Source: Acephala macrosclerotiorum | Lineage: Eukaryota; Ascomycota; Leotiomycetes; Helotiales; Mollisiaceae | Reading direction: 5' to 3' | Assembly: GCA_014904845.1 (NCBI GenBank) | Contig: MU119357.1 | Location: 1 to 64,000 of the forward strand | Length of the DNA: 64,000 nucleotides | In this document: positions 12,729-22,147 of the stretch, piece by piece | Position numbering within the stretch: position 1 is the first letter of the stretch | Layout of the letters: each line of letters starts with the position of its first letter | The notes under the pieces: model-generated | Told to the model about the DNA's origin: nothing | Database searches by the model: none | What the model saw: the letters and a program-made list of their open reading frames with translations, nothing else | Position numbers and translations under genes: made by a program

Positions 12729-13624
12729 TCATACCTCTTTGCCTGAAGATGCGTCGCACAACTCACATCTATCGCAGACCTGCAAACAAGACATATCAGC
12801 GTTGCATAAAATCGATTGGCGAATATACTCAATGCAATGATCCATATGGTACATATCATGCTCTGTTAGATGTTCTTTATTGTACACCTGAGTGTAGAAA
12901 ACTTTCATCACAGCCTAGATATATGGTTAGTGGGCGCACCCAAAGAGCAGAAGTTGGATCTCTCACCATGCAATGATATTGATGGAAGACAGCTACTTGG
13001 TAGTGCGCAGGCTCTGAATCCGGCTCTTCGGTCGATGATATACGCACAAATCCCCGACCAACTATGGACAGTCAATGAATCGTTCAGGTTCGGATTATCA
13101 TGAAGAAGAGGACAGCTTACTAGGCCAATCTTCCTCCCACAGTGCATCTTTTTCTGGAGTTCTCGGGCCCATGAATCTTTCATCCTCGCCTGTCGAGAAG
13201 TACACCGTAGGTTTGTCGACTATGGCAATTCACATCAACGAGGTTCTTCTTCCCTGACAAGGTCACACAGTCCAAGGGAGTAGGAATCACAAGACTTACA
13301 TATCGGAGCAACTCTTGCGGGAGGAGCATCATTTTTGCCTTCGACCCAGGTAGCTTGGACCACTGTAGCTTGGTTACATCTCCGATTAAGGACTTTCCAG
13401 CGCGAGAACAGGATGGTAGAATTGATGAGCAAGGCAATAGCCAGAATTGCAACACCGCTCAAAGCCCAGTATATGAACCGAGGAACTGTGGCACGACCAG
13501 GGAAGGGAAGACGTTCCTGGATGCTTTGCTTGTCGATGAAGGGCTCGTAGTCTTCAGCGCTGTCGTACAAGTCGATGGCTTCATTTTAAATAGTCTGTTC
13601 TGAGCTTGAGGTAGTGCTGGACAT
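12729..13624 (-). pseudogene. UstYa-like (DUF3328) oxidase gene with early stop
   Basis: UstYa-family proteins are membrane-anchored oxidases that modify ribosomal or non-ribosomal peptides in fungal secondary metabolism (ustiloxin and cyclochlorotine pathways). Four exons (from 13624 to 13300, 13121-13219, 12967-13061, 12729-12914) with introns of 80, 59 and 52 bp splice into one frame. Hallmarks: the N-terminal AEDYEPFIDK stretch, a transmembrane segment (IYWALSGVAILAIALLINS, about residues 51-69), PTPEKDALWEE-type spacing, and both HxxHC motifs (HQYHC and HMDHC), the second followed by IEYIRQSILCNAD. The likely ATG at 13624 gives MSSTTSSSEQTI, and codon 13 is then TAA before the frame continues as NEAIDLYDSAEDY. 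No other in-frame ATG lies before the membrane segment. Either a nonsense mutation (CAA to TAA fits) or an unseen upstream exon explains this. A fold-back element sits 31 bp upstream of the ATG. Confidence 0.8.
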
Positions 13625-13655
13625 CGTGTTGGTGTTTTGGTATGCGTTGTGAGTC

Positions 13656-13868
13656 CTAGGCTGCTCGTTTCCCCCCTAAATGGGGCCCTATGGTATGTTT
13701 AGATCCTTGCATCAATTAAAAATCCGCGAGTAATTTACTAAAAAGCTCGGTTTCCGATTATTTAAGTTCGGGTCTTTTTTCACCTCTTTACCGAAGCTCA
13801 TACCACCCAAGCTTCCTCCCGCCGCACGTCCTCGTGGGGCCCCAGGGGGGAAAAAACGAGCAGCCTAG
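13656..13868. mobile_element. Fold-back (inverted repeat) element, about 213 bp
   Basis: The left arm CTAGGCTGCTCGTTTCCCCC and the right arm, read in reverse, CTAGGCTGCTCGTTTTTTCC form imperfect inverted repeats of about 30 bp followed by GGGGCCC on both sides. TTGTGA lies outside each arm (3 bp away on the left), hinting at a target duplication but not a clean one. The interior shows no coding signal. It could be a small MITE; no superfamily is assigned. Confidence 0.55.
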
Positions 13869-14029
13869 TTGTGACTTTGCGGTACTGGAAAAGATTTTTG
13901 GAGAAGGACGCTGGGAAAGTGACTGGATGGGGTAGACACTCTAAGTGGTCATCTACTGAATAGAAGTAAGGAGAGGTACTCTCTTTATGGACGTCCGCGT
14001 CGTTGAAGCGGTCAAAGGTCGGCAAGTCG

Positions 14030-14037
14030 GATGCACA
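14030..14037. repeat. 8 bp target-site duplication (left)
   Basis: GATGCACA, repeated exactly at 14980-14987 on the other side of the hAT-type element. Confidence 0.85.
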
Positions 14038-14979
14038 CAGCGTATTAAATAATTAAATTAAATTAGATTAACTGCTCTTAATCTAAATTTAATCAAAGGA
14101 AATATAGTATTACTCTAATTCTAATCTAATCTAATCAAGTTAATCTAGATTATAATTAATTAACATGATTAACACGTGACTAGATTCGGCTTTCGTCCAA
14201 AGAGGCGAATGAGGCTCTGAATTAAGGTTCGGCCAATCGGAAGTTACGGAGCTAAGACAGAACTGGTATCGCGCACGCCACAGCCGAACTGTAAGCGAGA
14301 TGCCGATCTTCGAACCAACTCTTTCTCTCGAATCTTCTATACTTTACTACTTTATTATAAATCAAATAAATTATATAAAATTTTGATTCTTTTAATTTCT
14401 AATGCTTTAAAATCAAGAGATGATTATAAATCAATAGAAATCTGAAGATACTATTAGAATAAAGGAGATTTCTATATAATCAAATAAATATTCTCGATTT
14501 TCTCTCTTAGAATCAATACAATTAATTCTTTTATAAATCAACTATTCAAATTACGAAAAAACTTTCTATTATAAACTTGTTTTAAATTATTCGAAATGTC
14601 TTTTTCTACCTTAGTAATGTGTTTAAAAAGTTGGAGAATTATTCAAGAAGATAATAATAATATTAAAAAAAAAATTATAAAAAAATAGAAAATGATTTAT
14701 TTATTTAATAATAAACTTTTTTTTTTTTTATAAAAGTTTAGTATTTTATCTATTGTAACTTAGTTTGAAATATTAAGTCTTTATTATTTGTAAAAGTATT
14801 TAAAAAACATTATTTTTCAATATGATCACGTGGTTAATCAAAGTTAATCTAGATTATAATTGATTATAATCATTAATCTAATCAAATGTTTTTGAATTTT
14901 TGTTAATCAAATTTTAATCTAATTTAATCAAATTAATCTAGATTATATTTGATTAATTTGATTTTTTTTGATCACGCTG
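14038..14979. mobile_element. Non-autonomous hAT-type DNA transposon, 942 bp
   Basis: The element runs from CAGCGT to ACGCTG and is flanked by perfect 8 bp direct repeats GATGCACA, the duplication length typical of the hAT superfamily. Terminal inverted repeats are long and degenerate (about 140-155 bp): both ends are rich in TTAATCTAGATTATAAT motifs, and both end inwards at CACGTG (near 14175 and 14828). The subterminal TCTAGA-centred repeats are plausible transposase-binding sites. The interior contains about 160 bp of normal composition (14180-14340) and an AT-rich remainder, with no transposase frame, so movement would depend on a transposase elsewhere. Confidence 0.8.
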
Positions 14980-14987
14980 GATGCACA
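14980..14987. repeat. 8 bp target-site duplication (right)
   Basis: GATGCACA, identical to the copy at the left end of the transposon. Confidence 0.85.
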
Positions 14988-15474
14988 TCAGCAGGTTAGT
15001 GCTTGTGATCATCAGCTGGTAAGCACGTAGGATTTGGATGTGAGAAGCTCGCAGGGGTCTGCACCGTTTTCCCAAATTGGAAGATGCTCTGGATTACGAT
15101 TTGCCTCACCGGATAGTCTGATCCCAAATGGTAATACCGCAATGCCACCTTGACGTCCTCAATCCAGACCTGCGGAGCGCATGATGAAGTTGAGCATGGG
15201 TAGATTGGTCTTTTCTTGTTTTCTTTCTTCTGGGACCTCGTGTAGGCTCAGCAGCAATTCATCCAGGCAAACTTCATCAGAAACAGTCATGTTGTTGTTG
15301 TGAAGAAAGTAAAATCCTATTTCTGCTTCTGATTTCATTCTCGATACTACAACTATCAAAAAGTGCGTTACAAGTCCCATGTTTCGAGCTCAGGGTCCAA
15401 TCTGATTTCTCCCTCTTTGTGTAACCACTTCATCTTAACTCTTAAGCTTCCCTCTCAATATTCACGAAACTCAT
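14988..15474. other. Intergenic right of the hAT-type element
   Basis: A 73-codon minus-strand frame (15159-15380) is open but unrecognised. Nothing else is supported. Confidence 0.3.
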
Positions 15475-15683
15475 TCAAGGAAATCCCCTTGGTGCGGGCT
15501 TCAAAGCTGTCTTCCCGTCATATCTCTCATTCATCCACTCCCGCAGGTCCCCAAAATTGCGGCAAGTATGCAGGACGTCACTGTCCGCATAGTTTCTCCC
15601 CACAGACTCATAGTATCGGGTTAGCACTGGGGTCAAATCACCAAAACACATGACGTACTGGCGAATTTGCTCAAGGCAGTGCC
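15475..15683 (-). pseudogene. Orphan last exon of a UstYa-like gene
   Basis: A consensus acceptor (TTCAG) precedes a frame starting HCLEQIRQYVMC and continuing FGDLTPVLTRYYESVGRNY, then DSDVLHTCRNFGDLREW, the C-terminal signature of UstYa/DUF3328 proteins (second HxxHC region plus the closing H-T-C motif). The exon is 209 bp and ends in a stop after a basic, Pro-rich tail. The DNA upstream (15690-16450) shows no membrane segment, no first HxxHC and no frame, so the rest of the gene is missing. It is not a piece of the neighbouring UstYa gene, whose own last exon is present and different. The gene was probably truncated by rearrangement in this repeat-rich island. Confidence 0.7.
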
Positions 15684-16583
15684 CTGAACATATGATCAGC
15701 ATGAGTTCAAATTGAGAGAAGAGTTGATAGCCTTGTCTATCGCCTAGTCAGCCCCGAAACCCAGCACTTCGTGCCGCACAGCCATGTTTGAGAGCCCACG
15801 CTATAGCCGCGACCAAGCAGATTTAGATCAGCCCTATTGCAAATATAGGGCAGTGCTGGCCTCTGAGAGGACTAGCGGCGACCTTCGGGAATGGCGCCTC
15901 GCTTAATGAGCCACTGCTTTTGACGATCTCTCCTGGGTTTGCTAAAACAACTTAAGATCCAAGTCCCCGGTTGCACAAACTGTTGTTTCGCTGCAAACGG
16001 ACTCTGTGTTCATGTCGTCTTAGCAAGTGTACGTGGACTTAAGGCACGCACTGGCTGATTTGCCGAAGCTGAAGTTTCTCAGTTGATGCTTAACTTATTG
16101 GTAGTCAGAATCGGTCCCTTCCCAGGTTGATTGGAGAAGTGGTAGTGTGCAGCTTCGGTCATGTGAATCCGGTTGGGCTCTGAAAAACTTGCGCACTATT
16201 GCTGCGAGAATTCTATAGGCAAGTAGGCCCGTGATTCAAAGTGGAACCCACATGCGGTAAAAGAAGAGATTCAAGGGGACTGCGTGCATATCTTTGTCAC
16301 TTGACTTACACCGCCTCCCGCAAGGTAACACAAGCCGGCCATAGGCGCTTCTGTGTGTACTATTTAAACACTTTGACCAATTAGACAAAAGTACGCTCAA
16401 AAGTACACCAGCTCGAAAGTCCTTTCTTCAGCCTCGCGAAGTATAGAAGGAAACCATGTGCCAACATCTCATCTCATCTCATCTGTTCACGTTGACAGCC
16501 TTGTTACCCACACTGCTAAAATTCAAGTATCTATCGCATTTCTGCCTTCATTGATAAGCGCATCCCACGGTCGGATCGATAAG
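15684..16583. other. Intergenic upstream of Clr5-ankyrin gene
   Basis: No supported gene. The last 200 bp should hold the promoter of the plus-strand Clr5-ankyrin gene, and an ATCTC repeat lies at 16466-16483. Confidence 0.35.
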
Positions 16584-19500
16584 ATGGCCCAAATTGGCCA
16601 GGCAACCTTAGATTGGACCAAACATGAGGGCGAAATCCGCGATCTCTTCGTTTCCCAGGAGAAAACCCTGAACAAGGTTATAGCGCATATGAGGGAAAAG
16701 CACAATTTCGAAGCGAGGTATATACCCCCATTCCATAATGAGTTACTGGATCATCAAGCTAACGACACAAAACTTAGCGCGAGGCAATATAAATCCAGGT
16801 TCCCAAAGCTTAAAAACTTGAAAGCCGAGGAGTGGATCTGGATAGGTCAAGAGATGCAGCATCGCGCCGTACTTGGCAAGGAGTCCACGCCTTACCTTCA
16901 TAACAAACCGCTGCCACTCGACCGCGTTGCTCGCGAAGTCGCCCGCCACAAAAACAAAGCTCCTATTGCGACACTCTCAAACCGTGAGTATGCGAAAACG
17001 AAATTCTTGTTAAGTCTGCTGATCCGATAAAGGGCTGCCAAATCCATCTCCAGGAAGAATATCCGTCCGGACCCCACCACCAATGGCTGCGACTGCATCT
17101 GGACCGAATCTTAATCCCCTAGGCAACCTCATAGGCAACCCCATAGAATTCCACGCGCCTCAAGCATACTACGAAGCATCATCAACTCAGCAGCCCCCCT
17201 GGGGTGGTGTTGGCGGAGGAACCTTTGTATGGGCTTGGTGCTACCATGGAAATGGAGCCTGGGATTGACGCCAACCTTTGTAAGATACAATTATGCATGC
17301 TTGTGTTTTGAACTAACGATAAAGTAAATGGTTTATCTGGATCTATCAAGTCAGTTGAACTTCGGCGATGGTAGCGACTTCGACTTCAACTTGCCACCAG
17401 TAAACAGTCTATCTCCAACGACAATTATGGGACAGACCTTCGGCTTCAGCGCTAGTAGTTCTCCAAGATCTCAACCCGCAGGACTGTCTCCATTTTCTCA
17501 ATTTTTCAACCTAGAGGTTATCGATACCCGCCCCGATTTTCAACTTATGACCAATTTGCCGTATTTTAGGCTCCAGTCCATGCTCGAGCAGCCAGGTATG
17601 ATTATTTCATGATTCGCCAGCATATTTCCGAGACTAACCGCGGGTTTTAGAATACACCTCCCTGCAAATACATCCTGTGCTGGACGGAGTCCTATTGCCA
17701 CCGACAAACACTTCTATCATCCTACCAACTGAGGCACGACGAGATGTCCTATCGAAGCTACTCGGTATAAAACTGGAGCTCCAGCTTACGGAAAATATTG
17801 CCAAGGTCACGAGCAAGCTCCAACGACTCGTGCCCGAGAGATATGAAGGGGAATTGTCCGACAAGGTTGGCCAGATTCTTGATGCACGCTCGACTGGTGC
17901 CTCCAATTTGTCCTCTATCTTCGGATTGGCGGCCTACTTTGCGTCCAACAACGCCCTAGGAGCCAGTGTTCGCATAGACACCTTTCTAACGTGGGTCATG
18001 GATCAGAAATACACCGACTATCTTCAACGATTCCTTCAGATCAACACGCCAACAATCCATGCTTTCGCTGCGCATATTCTCAAGTCCGCCATTCGAATTC
18101 AAAATATCAGGTTTCTGACCGCACTCCTGGATCATGGCGTCAAATTCGACAACGTCTTGGTAGACATATTCTACATAGGCGATATGGAGTTCATGAAACT
18201 TGTTCTCTCTAGAGTTGGCTCGGCTTTTTTTGAAGGGGAAAGAGGGGATAACCTATTCTATCATTTTGTTAAGGAGAACCATTTCGACCTGGCTCGCACG
18301 CTTGTCCGAAATGGAGTATCTGTAGACGGTCGATCAAGCTACGTGACCCCTCTCTACAGCGCAGTATCCAACAATAATGTCCGTGCGATCAGGTTTCTAC
18401 TAAGCCTTGGCGCCGATGTCTACATTGTGTTACGTGAGAGTAAGCCAAACACTGCTCTTGGAAAGGCAGCTTCCCTGAAAAATGCAGAGATTGTCGCACT
18501 GCTCGTGGAACATGGTGCAAAGATTTCATGCACAGTGGTAGAGAAGGATCTTCTGGAGTGGTCTTCGTTGAACTGCAGAAATATCTATAGTCTTCTGAAG
18601 GAAAATTTCGGGTCTATCACTGACGGTGTCACTATTGGAGACTTGGTTGATGCTGCAATGAAAAGTACACGTTCCCTAAAAGCTTACGTATCTAGGTATG
18701 AAGGGCAAGTTTCAACGCACCAACTCGAGGAAGCGTTAGGTGAATCAATACGGCTGGGGCATCTCGCAGCCACTGTGGCACTGTTGCAGCATGGAGTTAG
18801 CCCAGACTGCTATACCTTAAAAATTAGACCTCTTTGGACAGCTTTGGACTCAGAAGAGCACACCCACCGGTTTTGCGAGCTACTGATAAAGTTCAAAGCG
18901 AACGTCAACATGCCCGGCATTCTGAAAAAGGCTATCAGACGAGCTGACGTCGGGATCCTACAGCTATTCGTTATGTCAGGGTTGAACCTTGAGGAGCAAG
19001 GCATGGAAGCCTTAGTAGAATCAGTATATTACGAAAACGCAACGTCAGCAGCCTTTTTACTGGACTCCGGAATAGATGTCAACACACCTGGACTTCAAAT
19101 GAATCCCCTTCAAACAGCCGCCAGCGAAAGCAATTTGGAAATGGTTGAGTTTTTTCTCGCAAGCAGGGCAGATATAAATGCACCAGCCTATCCGAATGGT
19201 GGGCGTACCGCATTGCAAGCAGCACTCAGGAGCGGGTACTCTGAATCTTTTGAAGTTGCAGGTTTTTGGCTGGATAAAGGGGCGGACATCTTCGCGCCAC
19301 CTGCATTAGTGGGTGGAATAACGGCTCTGGAGGCCATTTCCAATGGCTGGTTTTCTGCTGAAGAGGGTATTGCTCTTTGCAATCGGCTTCTGGATGCTGG
19401 TGCTCTAGTCAACAGACCGAATGGGAGCCGAGTTCGGCGCTTCATGGCGTCATTGGAGAAGGCTGGGAAGAAATTCTTGCCCGAATTCTCGAGCCTCAGC

Positions 19501-20063
19501 GCAATGCAATCATCACCTACATGTGATGCAAGGAAATGGAAGAGGAGGATGGCACTTATTATCGGGTGCCTAGGACACCAACTCAGCTGGCAGCGGGCTA
19601 CGGAAGACTTAAATTTGTGACAATGCTCCTTGACCGTGGCGCTGACGTCAACGAGGCTCCGGGATATCGATTTGGGCGTACCGCTCTTCAAGCTGCCACG
19701 TCCAGTGAAAATCTAAACATGGAGCTTGTACAATTCCTTCTCGATAAAGGCGCGCACGTCAATGCAAAGCCGGCAGTTCATGGCGGAATCACGGCCTTGC
19801 AAGGTGCTGCCATATCTGGTGATATCATGCTAGCCAAATTACTTCTCGGCAAAGGCGCCGAAGTCAATGCAGCGCCTTCCTTTTCTGAGGGCCGATATGC
19901 AATCGAAGGAGCTGCTGAGCATGGACGCTTGGACATGGTCCAATTACTTCTGAATGCCGGAGCAAAAGGCAATGTTCTCCGTGGAACAGGCTTTAAATAC
20001 GCTATTGAGCTCGCGGAAAAGAACCAACATTTTACAGTTGCAAATCTCTTGAGAAACAGATAG
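16584..20063 (+). pseudogene. Clr5-domain ankyrin-repeat protein, decayed
   Basis: The N terminus is a Clr5 domain (WTKHEGEIRDLF, then KVIAHMREKHNFEA spliced to SARQYKSRF), found in many fungal ankyrin and TPR proteins. It is followed by a Pro-rich linker and about 600 residues of ankyrin-type repeats (for example AIRFLLSLGADVY, EMVEFFLASRADINAP, KFVTMLLDRGADVNEAP, MVQLLLNAGA). Clear introns: 16718-16777, 16984-17032 and 17596-17650. The frame breaks at least three times: in or after a C6 run at 17194-17199, where protein-like sequence resumes in another frame (EEPLYGLGATMEMEPGIDAN); near 17340-17370; and near 19432, after which SALHGVIGEGWEEILARI continues in another frame to an in-frame TGA near 19522 (CGA to TGA fits). 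The last 175 residues then run open to 20063. One or two breaks could be misread introns; all of them together suggest a pseudogene. Confidence 0.7.
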
Positions 20064-20960
20064 AGCTAAGTAACTGCCAGCGTGCAGAAGTTTCTGTACT
20101 AACTTAATGTAAAATAGTCTCGAGTCGAGAGATCATTCGTGCCTTTTTGATGTTCTCCAGAATTATTGAGGCCTGTATACTTGTAGCACAGCTGCAAATG
20201 GAATCAACAAAACAGGGGCGCAATGAATGAGGCATGGAATGTGGATTTTGACCTGGCGATTATAATGCAATGGATTCATGTATCAATAGTTGTTCGTCTT
20301 CGCCCTACGAAAGCATCGCTTGGGGCTTTTCCTCGACAGTTTCTAAAGGACCAACTACAAAGTCTTAAAATATCCACTCTAAGCCCTTGTAGCACATTGC
20401 AAGGATTTTGAGACTGCATTAAAGGGAGTAAACACACCTCCATAAGCTCTTGTAAGGATTCTAACCTTGCAAGCAAGGTTAAAGTCTCCTGAAGAGCTTC
20501 TGAGTACTTTCTACAGCCCTTATCTTTCGGAATATTTTGGGCCGGTCAAAAAAAAAAGTTGGAAAATGTTCGCTATAAGCTTCATTCTCTGAATATTAAC
20601 ATTAAAATGATGCAAATAACTAAAATCGGTTTCGAGTCAAAAGTTTGGTTTCTGTAAAGCATCGTGCGTGGGCATTGTGCGTGCAGAGGCACAGGCGTAG
20701 ACATGGGGATCTTGCCGTGCTGCGGCTGAGCCCCTGCACCCATTCCTCGGCAGACCCAATCGCAAATGATAGTGCCTAATTAGAAGGCCTTTTTAATCGT
20801 CTGTGCTCTCGTAGGGCCATTGTTGCTTAACCAATTAATATTTTCAATCCCATAGCCTGAAAATCTATCTCGACTTCACGTCTCTAGCCACTATACTATT
20901 CCCATCTTATTGAGACTTATATGTACACCCGTTTTTTGTGTTTACTACGCTATCGAGATG
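20064..20960. other. Intergenic, normal composition, before AT-rich block
   Basis: No gene or RNA recognised. Composition becomes AT-rich from about 21050. Confidence 0.35.
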
Positions 20961-22017
20961 AGTCGTTGGTATAAATCGCATTGCAACGCTCCGGATATAT
21001 CGGTCTCGAGAGAAACATTTCAATGTATAACTTGCGATAATCGTTATCTTTTAAAAGAATTTGTCTTAGCGTAAAAAGCTAATTTACTTTTATTATTCTT
21101 TCTAAATATACTTTTAATAGTCTCAATTTATTTCGTACGATATTTATAAAAATAAAAAATACTTTATATAATTAATAATTTAAACTAGTTTAATTTCGCA
21201 TTTATATAATAAACTTATAATTAATAATATGCAATTTTTAAAATATAATTAAAATCGTTTTTTAAAAAAAATCGAAATTAATAAAACTAGTTTATTTATT
21301 ATTTTATAAACTTACATTAAATATAAACGAATTTCGTTTAATTTATATTTTAATAATAAAAAATAAAAAATAATTTATATTTTTTAAAAATATATAATTA
21401 AATCGATTATTTTAAATACGAAATCGTATTATATATTTAAAATAATAAAAATAGCGATTATATTTTATATTAATTAATTTTCGTCGATTTACATTAAAAC
21501 GTAATTTTTTAAATTTAAAATTATTAAAAATTATTTCGATTTATAAAATTTTAATAAAAAATCCGAATAATATAAATTAATATATTTTATATTAATTAAA
21601 TAACGTTAAAAAACGTAATATACAAATTATAAAAATAAAGTAAATTTATAAATAATATTTAAAAATTATCGTTTATTTAAAAATAAATTTTATTTTTTCA
21701 ATTTATAATTATTTTTCGTTTTATTATTTATTATATAAAATTAAAAATAATTATTAATTAAAAAATATTAAAATCAATTTACGAAAAATTTTAAAGCGAA
21801 ATTATTTTAATAAAATTTAAATTATATAAAAATTAAATTTTTTTTTAACGAATTATTATTCGCGTAAAAAATTTGAATTTTTATATAAATTCGATAAATT
21901 TTATTTATTTTAAAATTATCGAATTAATAAATTAAAAATATAATTTAACGATAATACTTTAAATTTAATATATAATATAAAAAACATTTTCAAATAATAA
22001 TATATACGAAATATTAT
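20961..22017. other. AT-rich relic into which copy B inserted (left part)
   Basis: Highly AT-biased sequence with CpG retained. Copy B begins at 22018, directly after ATTAT, which pairs with ATTAC on the far side, so this DNA and 31764-33090 were contiguous before insertion. It is probably an older decayed transposon; the family is not recognisable. Confidence 0.5.
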
Positions 22018-22147
22018 TATTGGAAAAATAGTGTGTATAGTAAAAAATAATTTATTTTGTAAGATTACGATATAAGAATTAAACTCGATAAACTATACTA
22101 AACTAGATTAAACTGTATTATTTGACCTCGAGTCTTTTCACGTAATA
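22018..22147 (-). repeat. 3' LTR of retroelement copy B
   Basis: 130 bp. On the plus strand it runs from TATTGGAAAAATAG to TTTTCACGTAATA; on the coding strand it is TATTACGTG...CCAATA, derived from a TG...CA LTR by transitions. Confidence 0.9.

Noticed and set aside
12729..15683. A complete RiPP or peptide biosynthetic cluster around the UstYa genes
   Set aside because: No precursor with repeated Kex2-flanked cores, no NRPS, P450, methyltransferase or transporter is present between the AT-rich blocks.
17677..19620. Ankyrin ORF as an independent gene starting at 17677
   Set aside because: The start is CTG, and the frame splices cleanly to an upstream exon through the 17596-17650 intron, so it belongs to the Clr5-ankyrin gene.
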